Source: JACQNR01 sp049515175 (GTDB taxonomy: Bacteria; Acidobacteriota; Terriglobia; UBA7540). From it: a DNA stretch of 10,627 nucleotides. The translations under genes and the position numbers were made by a program. Shown one piece after another: positions 5,795 through 10,627 of the stretch (position 1 is the stretch's first letter; every line of letters starts with the position of its first letter). The DNA is taken from assembly GCA_049515175.1 (NCBI GenBank), contig JBEKUI010000163.1, forward strand, positions 1 to 10,627, in the 5' to 3' direction. The notes under the pieces are model-generated. The model ran no database searches. It was not told the DNA's origin and saw nothing but the letters and a program-made list of their open reading frames with translations.

Positions 5795-6923
5795 GTTTGA
5801 GCACTCCTTTGATGTAGTCCGCTTGCTCGAAATCGTGCTGGAACGCCTGGTGGACCTCTTCCAGGGCATTGTAGCGGTGGGTGACGAAGGGCTCGACGCG
5901 AATCTTGCCGGAACTGATCAGCTCCAATGCGCGCTGATAAGTGGCAGGGCGGCCATCGCGATCGAAGCCGCCCGAAGCGCCCACCGCTCCCACCAGAGTG
6001 GGCTCGAGAAAGAGCACGTTGGCCATCAGGCCGATGTCGCGCCCTTTATGGCCGTGGCCGTAAAGAAGAATCGTTCCCTGCTTGCGCAGCAGGCTGGGAA
6101 TCTGTTCAAAGATGATCGAGTTTCCGCAGGCCTCGATCAGATACTGAACGCGCTCGCCGCGGGTCAGTTCGTGTACGGCGTCGCCCAGTTTCTGCTGGCG
6201 GGCGTTGATGGGGGTGCCCCCCAACTGCCGAACCAACTCCAAATTCCTTTCCCGTAAATCACTGACCAGGATTTGGCCGTCGAAATTCCTGACGTTGCGG
6301 AGGTACTGCAGGAAGAGCAGTCCCGCCGGCCCCGCCCCGGCGATCAGGACATGGCGGATCGGTTCTGCGCCGCCGAGCGTGTAGCGGGCCGCAGCCCGCT
6401 CGGCCCGATCGCTGGAATGGAGCACGCAGCCCAGCGGCTCGACGAGTGCTGCCTGCTCGGTAGGCAGCGAGTCGGGAATCCTTACGCAGTTCACGCCGGG
6501 CATGGCGATGTATTCGGCAAGCGCGCCCTGCAGGCCGGTGATGCCGTGCTCGGCGTAAAACTCGCACTGGTGCGAGTCGCCGGAGGCGCAGTAGGAGCAA
6601 ACGGGCTGGCGGCCCTGGCTGTGACAGTTGCGCCCCTGGTCGCAAAGGACGCGGTCGCCGGGCTTCAAGTCCTTTACCTCGCGGCCGACCTCGACCACCT
6701 CCCCCGCGAATTCGTGGCCGAGAATCTGCGGCTGCTCCGAGAGCGGGATGGTGCGCCCTTTCGCATCCAGATTGTAGTTGCCGTGCCCGCGGAACAAGTG
6801 GAGGTCCGTGCCGCACACCCCCACGGCCTTTACTCGCAGCGCCACTTCGCGCGCCGGAACCGAAGGATCGGGCACGCTGCGCACGATCAACTTTTCGACA
6901 TCTTCAAGGACGGCGGCTTTCAT
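5787..6923 (-). CDS. Zinc-dependent medium-chain alcohol/sugar dehydrogenase
   Basis: This 378-residue cytosolic enzyme should oxidise a polyol, sugar or hydroxy acid with NAD. The ATG at 6921-6923 begins MKAAVLEDVEKL, the usual start of this family. A TTG at 6977 would add 18 odd residues encoded by the heptad repeat. The catalytic zinc site is complete: Cys37 (GVCGTD), His70-Glu71 (GHEFAGEV) and Glu162 (VEPLGC). Structural zinc cysteines are Cys100, 109, 112 and 120, with eight residues between the first two instead of the usual two. The Rossmann loop GAGPAG is at 196-201, and Asp222 at the end of the second strand favours NAD over NADP. It lies 72 bases behind the epimerase/dehydratase gene, probably as the second gene of that operon. 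With FucP facing it, a role in sugar oxidation is likely, but the substrate (sorbitol, threonine, fucose and others are all possible) is undetermined. Confidence 0.87.
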   Translation of the reverse strand: MKAAVLEDVEKLIVRSVPDPSVPAREVALRVKAVGVCGTDLHLFRGHGNYNLDAKGRTIPLSEQPQILGHEFAGEVVEVGREVKDLKPGDRVLCDQGRNCHSQGRQPVCSYCASGDSHQCEFYAEHGITGLQGALAEYIAMPGVNCVRIPDSLPTEQAALVEPLGCVLHSSDRAERAAARYTLGGAEPIRHVLIAGAGPAGLLFLQYLRNVRNFDGQILVSDLRERNLELVRQLGGTPINARQQKLGDAVHELTRGERVQYLIEACGNSIIFEQIPSLLRKQGTILLYGHGHKGRDIGLMANVLFLEPTLVGAVGASGGFDRDGRPATYQRALELISSGKIRVEPFVTHRYNALEEVHQAFQHDFEQADYIKGVLKLQ

Positions 6924-6930
6924 AGAGATA

Positions 6931-6958
6931 GAAACTGGAAACTTGAAAATGGAAAATC
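6931..6958. repeat. Heptanucleotide tandem repeat (GAAAMTN x4) just upstream of the dehydrogenase
   Basis: Four exact-length 7-base units follow each other: GAAACTG, GAAACTT, GAAAATG, GAAAATC, with a fifth weaker CAAAAGC after them. The array ends seven bases before the ATG of the dehydrogenase, in the 72-base spacer of the two-gene unit, and takes the place where a ribosome binding site would lie. Short heptamer arrays of this sort are known from cyanobacterial and other genomes and change length by slippage. Confidence 0.6.
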
Positions 6959-6995
6959 CAAAAGCGAATCCCGACAACCAACCTTTGACAACGGG

Positions 6996-7988
6996 CTACT
7001 GCTCCAGATCCTTCGTGTCGAGCCGTCCTTCGCGCTGCAAGCGCTCGAAGATTGCAATCGTCTCGCGGATGCCCGCGGCGAGCGATCTGCGGGGCACATC
7101 ACCGAGATCGCGCACCAGAGCGCTGTCATCGAGGTCGGCGGCGATGGGGAGGTGCTTCCCTTTGGCACCAATCAGGCCGCGTGACCGGGGATAGACCTCT
7201 TCCAGGGTGCGGACGAAATCCTCGAGGCGCACCACGGCGCCGCGCAGCGTGTAAACCCGCGCGCCAGGCAAGTCCGATTCGGCGCAGCGCAGGAAGATGC
7301 GCGCGCAATCGTCCACATATTGCATGTCGATCTGTCCGGTGAACTTCATGACATAGGGCCGACCGACGACCGACGCCTTGACCGCCTTGGTAGGTCCAGA
7401 GGTGATGCCCTGGTCGCGCCCCACTCCATACACCGCCCAGGGTCGCAGCCCCACGCTGGAGATGCCGTTATTGAGGAAATAGACGCGCGCGCTGCCCTCA
7501 TTGCATTGCTTAAAAACGCCGTAATGGGTTCCGGGGAGCAGCGGCGCGCCCTCCTGGACCATGGCGCCGCCATAGAACTCTTCCGGGCCAAAGACCGCCG
7601 CCGAGCTCGCGTACACGATCTTTTGGACTTGTTCGCGCCGCTTGCGTGCCACTTCCAAGATGTTGAGCGTCCCGAGGACGTTCACCTTTGCGCCCAGCAG
7701 GGGGTCTGCGGCGCAGGCCGGGACCTGCAAGGCGGCGAGGTGAAGAAGATGCGTGATTCCATTCTCCGCAACACAGCGATCGAGGTCATCGAAGGAAGTC
7801 ACGTCTCCCTGGACGAATTGGATCAGAGATATTTGCTCGGGGGAGAGCAGGGCTTCGAGGCGATGCGCGCCGGTATCAATGTCGAGAATGACGGGGCGCT
7901 CCCCGCGTTCGACGAGGTTCTTCACGATCCAGGCGCCGATGCAGCCTTTGGCGCCGGTAATCAGGAATCGCGTATGGGTTGGCATCAT
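6996..7988 (-). CDS. NAD(P)-dependent epimerase/dehydratase (extended SDR)
   Basis: This 330-residue cytosolic enzyme of the extended short-chain dehydrogenase family acts on a sugar, sugar acid or nucleotide sugar. The N-terminal Rossmann fold shows TGAKGCIG (Gly12, 15, 18), Asp36 at the end of the second strand (NAD-type) and Asp62 in GDVTS, which contacts adenine. The active site has Ser128/Ser129 (YASSAAVFG) and Tyr156-x3-Lys160 (YGVFK), followed by the typical LRPWAVYGVGRDQG segment. The start ATG at 7986-7988 has GGAGG (7996-8000 on the minus strand) seven bases upstream; a second ATG follows directly. It is the first gene of a probable operon with the dehydrogenase. Alternatives include UDP-glucose 4-epimerase-like enzymes, uronate dehydrogenase and D-erythronate dehydrogenase-like enzymes. 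The catabolic setting leans away from nucleotide-sugar synthesis, but this is inference. Confidence 0.88.
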   Translation of the reverse strand: MMPTHTRFLITGAKGCIGAWIVKNLVERGERPVILDIDTGAHRLEALLSPEQISLIQFVQGDVTSFDDLDRCVAENGITHLLHLAALQVPACAADPLLGAKVNVLGTLNILEVARKRREQVQKIVYASSAAVFGPEEFYGGAMVQEGAPLLPGTHYGVFKQCNEGSARVYFLNNGISSVGLRPWAVYGVGRDQGITSGPTKAVKASVVGRPYVMKFTGQIDMQYVDDCARIFLRCAESDLPGARVYTLRGAVVRLEDFVRTLEEVYPRSRGLIGAKGKHLPIAADLDDSALVRDLGDVPRRSLAAGIRETIAIFERLQREGRLDTKDLEQ

Positions 7989-8000
7989 CCGAGATCCTCC

Positions 8001-8015
8001 GCTCGTGGCACGAGC
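8001..8015. promoter_or_regulatory. 15-bp perfect palindrome at the predicted start site, possible operator
   Basis: GCTCGTG and CACGAGC flank a single central base (8008). The palindrome sits directly after the -10 box, covers the predicted start near 8009 and abuts the ribosome binding site at 7996-8000. A repressor bound here would block transcription. As RNA, only part of it would be made, so an operator is more likely than a leader hairpin. Confidence 0.45.
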
Positions 8016-8043
8016 ATTATAGAGGCGCGCGGCCGCGAGTCAA
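8016..8043 (-). promoter_or_regulatory. Near-consensus sigma70-type promoter of the epimerase-dehydrogenase unit
   Basis: On the minus strand TTGACT (8038-8043) is followed after 16 bases by a perfect TATAAT (8016-8021). The predicted start near 8009 leaves a leader of only about 20 bases before ATG 7988. The rest of the spacer up to 8210 shows only a small hairpin, GCGCGA/TCGCGC at 8076-8089. Confidence 0.7.
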
Positions 8044-8210
8044 CGAACGTCTTTGCAGGGCCGGGGCGGCGGCCAGCGCGAGTTCGCGCCCATTCCTGCT
8101 CCGCATAGCGTAATTCGATGGGAGAGAGCCGCCTCGCAGGCAAGTGGCAATCTTCATGAATCAGGGCGCGGGAGATTGCACGCGGGATGGCCGGCCTCCG
8201 GATTCGGTCC

Positions 8211-8247
8211 GCAAAAGAAAAGGGGCCGCGCTTTTCTGCGGCCCCTT
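8211..8247 (-). terminator. Rho-independent terminator of the TonB-dependent receptor gene
   Basis: Read on the minus strand, AAGGGGCCGC (8247-8238) pairs perfectly with GCGGCCCCTT (8229-8220) around an eight-base loop. TTTCTTTTGC follows. The stem begins 25 bases after the TAA at 8272-8274. It separates the receptor from the epimerase operon. Confidence 0.88.
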
Positions 8248-8271
8248 GGCAGGTTGAAAGTCAGCCCATGT

Positions 8272-10627
8272 TTAGAACTGCAGTCGCAGCCCAAACCGGA
8301 ACTGGCGTTCGTCGATGCCTTCGCGCGCCAAATCCTGCACGCCGGTGATGGTCATGAAGTCGGCTCCATCGCTGACGTAATTGTCCGGGGTGCTCATGTG
8401 CGGCGTGTTGGTGAAGTTGAAGGACTCCATCCGGAACTGGAGTTTCCAGCGCTCCGTGATGGAGAATTCCCGGGTCACGCCGAAGTCCCAGTTGACGACG
8501 CCCGGCCCACGCAAGGAGTTGAAGCCGGCGGTGCCAAATTGTGGCCCCGACACATCCGCGAACGCGCTTTGGTCATAGAAAGGTGTGCCGATGCCCACTC
8601 CACCGAGCTTGGTCACCTTCGGCGCCACTTGGTCAGCGGTCTGGTTGCTTCCGGGCATATTGAGGTTGCCGGACGCATATACCGTAAAGGGGCGCCCGCT
8701 CATGAAGCTCATGAGGTTGTTCATCTGCCAGCCCGAAACGACAGCGTTCACAGCACGTCCGCTGCCGCTCAGCCAACGCTTCCCCTTGCCAAAGGGCAAC
8801 TGCAACATGGTCATGATTTCGAGGTTGTGGGTGCGGTCGAAGTCGGTTGGAGCATAGTTCAAGTCCCAGTATTTGACCGCCGAGATCCGTTCCCAATCAA
8901 GGCCCCAGTCGCTCGCGTCAACCACGTTCATGGCCTTGCCCCAGGTGTAATTCACCGTCATCGAGAGGCCCTGGGTGAAGCGCCGTTGGAGTTGGGCCTG
9001 TAACGAGTCGTAATGGCCCGTGCCCACGGGCACCATGAGCCCGGTGTACGCCGCTCTGCCGAACTGCGCTTCGAGGGGCTGGCCCGCCTCTCCTGCTCCC
9101 AGCACCTGGCCAGCGTTAATGTTCAGGAAGGCGAGCTGGCGGATGGAGCGCGTGGCGACGTATCCGGCCTGTGCGGTGAAGCCCCGGCCCAGCTCTTTCT
9201 GCAGGGTGAAGTTCCAGGACTCCACGTACCCGCGGTTCATGTTCTGCGGGTACCCCTGGAAGGCGTAGTCAGAGGGCATGGGAAGGACTCCATCCCCGAC
9301 GGACGGAGTGGGAATGGAATCGATTCCGACATTCGTCAGCGCCCCCGCCCCGGAGGAGAACGAGGGGGTGGCGTCAGTCAGCCGGCGGAAGGGAATGAGG
9401 CTCTGCGGGGCGATATCAGCCAAAGCCACCATCGTGGGGTAATTGCCGCGCAGAGGCTCCAGGCCCATATAAGGATCGTAGGTGATGCCGAAACCGGCCC
9501 GGACCACGAAGGTGTCGGAGGCACGGTAGGCGAGTCCAAGCCGCGGGGCGAACATCCTCTTGCTGACTTTCGTCCCGCAGTCTTTGGGAACCGACCCGAC
9601 GCCGCAAACCAGTTCGGTATTGGTCAAGGGGTCGTACCGTTCGATGCCCCGGTCAGCCCGGGTGGGTACCGGGATGTATTCCCAACGCAGACCGTAATCG
9701 AGCGTCAGTTTGGGGGTGATGCTCCAGCGGTCACGAACATAGGCGCTCATCAGGTGGGAGCGGACCTGCATCACATCGGGAACCTGGTACGTTCTGGAAG
9801 CAGTAGCCGGTAGCCCCATGAGGAAGGTGGCCAAGTTGTTGGCCCGAGATGAGGGTGAATACTCTTGGCAGGTGCTACTTTCGGCGTCCCAATTGAGGCA
9901 GCTCTGTGTGAAGCCATCCGAGAAGTTGAACCCGCCTTGCGCGCCGTAGACGCCACCCGACAGAAATTCCGCCTGGGTATGGTTCAGCCCCATGCGGTAG
10001 AAGTCCGTGCCGAAGCGGATGTTGTGTTTGCTCTTGATCCAGTTGAAGTTCGCCACGTACTGGGACTGGGGATCATGCCGATAGTACGGCATGAAGTTTA
10101 CGTCGACACCCATGGTGGCGAAATCGCCGACTTGGAACTCCGGCCAGCCGCTCTCGAAGGCCCGCGTGCCGTTGGTTCCGGGAATGCCCAGGACGTCGGT
10201 CCCGACGTTCGTCCCTAAGCCCGGCTGCTCGGAACTGGTGCCCTGCTTTGCATAGCCGAAGTGCGCGTCCATGACGAAGTTGGGCGTGAAGGTGTAGGTG
10301 CCCATGATCGTGAAACGGTAAATGTTCCCCTGTCCGTGACCCGGGTTGCTGCCGCCACCGATGGGCGTACCCACAAGCGCGGTGCCGAAAACCGTGGGCG
10401 TGAAGTCGCTGTAACGCAGATACCCAAAGGTCCCGAGAAAGTTGAGCTTGGAAGTAGCGTTGTAGTTGACCTTCGCGTCCACTTGGTGGCGGTCGAACGT
10501 GAAGGGTGCGGAAACGAAGTAATTGTTGGTCCTATTCTCGCGTCCCGCCACATTGGTGTTGGCTGGGAGTAGTCCCAGGATCTGCTGGGTAGTGGGATCC
10601 AGACGGCTGGTCGGAATCATATTCAAA
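8272..10627 (-). CDS. TonB-dependent receptor, Oar-like, C-terminal part (5' end outside window)
   Basis: About 785 residues of an outer-membrane beta-barrel are in frame up to the window edge. The first visible residues (LNMIPTSRLDP) are internal, matching the NxIPxSRxDP segment at the end of the plug region of large Oar-like receptors. The signal peptide, carboxypeptidase-like regulatory domain and most of the plug therefore lie outside. The visible part alternates short beta strands and long loops, with typical strands such as SAYVRDRWSITPKLTLDYGLRWEY and NYTWGKAM, and it ends in RQFRFGLRLQF. The terminal Phe is the signal for the outer-membrane assembly machinery. Two cysteine pairs (visible residues 243/253 and 341/350) could form disulfides in surface loops. 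Such receptors import large ligands with TonB energy. Acidobacteriota carry many, often next to carbohydrate genes. The ligand is unknown; an oligosaccharide is suggested only by the neighbours. A strong terminator follows. Confidence 0.9.
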   Translation of the reverse strand, partial: LNMIPTSRLDPTTQQILGLLPANTNVAGRENRTNNYFVSAPFTFDRHQVDAKVNYNATSKLNFLGTFGYLRYSDFTPTVFGTALVGTPIGGGSNPGHGQGNIYRFTIMGTYTFTPNFVMDAHFGYAKQGTSSEQPGLGTNVGTDVLGIPGTNGTRAFESGWPEFQVGDFATMGVDVNFMPYYRHDPQSQYVANFNWIKSKHNIRFGTDFYRMGLNHTQAEFLSGGVYGAQGGFNFSDGFTQSCLNWDAESSTCQEYSPSSRANNLATFLMGLPATASRTYQVPDVMQVRSHLMSAYVRDRWSITPKLTLDYGLRWEYIPVPTRADRGIERYDPLTNTELVCGVGSVPKDCGTKVSKRMFAPRLGLAYRASDTFVVRAGFGITYDPYMGLEPLRGNYPTMVALADIAPQSLIPFRRLTDATPSFSSGAGALTNVGIDSIPTPSVGDGVLPMPSDYAFQGYPQNMNRGYVESWNFTLQKELGRGFTAQAGYVATRSIRQLAFLNINAGQVLGAGEAGQPLEAQFGRAAYTGLMVPVGTGHYDSLQAQLQRRFTQGLSMTVNYTWGKAMNVVDASDWGLDWERISAVKYWDLNYAPTDFDRTHNLEIMTMLQLPFGKGKRWLSGSGRAVNAVVSGWQMNNLMSFMSGRPFTVYASGNLNMPGSNQTADQVAPKVTKLGGVGIGTPFYDQSAFADVSGPQFGTAGFNSLRGPGVVNWDFGVTREFSITERWKLQFRMESFNFTNTPHMSTPDNYVSDGADFMTITGVQDLAREGIDERQFRFGLRLQF

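Noticed and set aside
7320..8108. 262-codon plus-strand frame opposite the epimerase gene
   Set aside because: It overlaps the epimerase coding region with intact catalytic motifs and covers its promoter, so it is a shadow.
8053..9813. Two long plus-strand open frames opposite the TonB-dependent receptor
   Set aside because: High-GC antisense shadows of a well-supported barrel gene; their residues show no domain, and the first would run through the receptor's terminator.

Overview
The window is GC-rich and looks like chromosomal DNA of a soil-type Gram-negative bacterium, most likely an Acidobacteriota member. This lineage call is an inference from gene content: a large Oar-like TonB-dependent receptor ending in an aromatic residue, a FucP-type permease beside sugar dehydrogenases, a GAF-GAF-PAS class III cyclase, a PilZ/zinc-ribbon protein, and heptanucleotide repeats between genes. 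No rRNA, tRNA, CRISPR array, intact transposase or prophage gene is visible.

Left part (1-4011), signalling. The window opens inside the 3' end of a sugar phosphate isomerase/epimerase-like gene (+). Nested inverted repeats separate it from a convergent small four-cysteine protein (306-551, -). A gene-poor stretch of about 270 bases follows, which may hold the relic of an IS21-like element end. Next comes a large adenylate cyclase with two almost duplicate GAF domains, a PAS domain and a catalytic domain (821-2884, -), with a good sigma70-type promoter at 2944-2972. Behind it lies a PilZ-zinc ribbon-PilZ protein (3154-4011, -), a probable c-di-GMP receptor. A cAMP-making enzyme and a c-di-GMP-binding protein are therefore adjacent on the same strand.

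Right part (4250-10627), sugar uptake and oxidation. A FucP-family sugar/H+ symporter (4364-5689, +) has a TTGACA promoter with a palindrome at the predicted transcription start. It converges on a two-gene unit on the minus strand: an NAD(P)-dependent epimerase/dehydratase (6996-7988), followed by a zinc-dependent medium-chain dehydrogenase (5787-6923). That unit has its own near-consensus promoter with a 15-bp palindrome at the start site. Upstream of it, and closed by a strong rho-independent terminator, is the C-terminal part of a TonB-dependent receptor (8272 to the window edge). The simplest reading is a carbohydrate module: the receptor imports a ligand across the outer membrane, FucP carries a fucose-like sugar across the inner membrane, and the two dehydrogenases oxidise or epimerise it. 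The actual substrate cannot be read from the sequence.

The non-coding structure is the less ordinary part of the window. The dehydrogenase gene is bracketed by two different heptanucleotide tandem repeats, and two of the transcription starts carry palindromes. No clearly new multi-gene system was found. The most distinctive proteins are the duplicated-GAF cyclase and the PilZ-zinc ribbon-PilZ protein.
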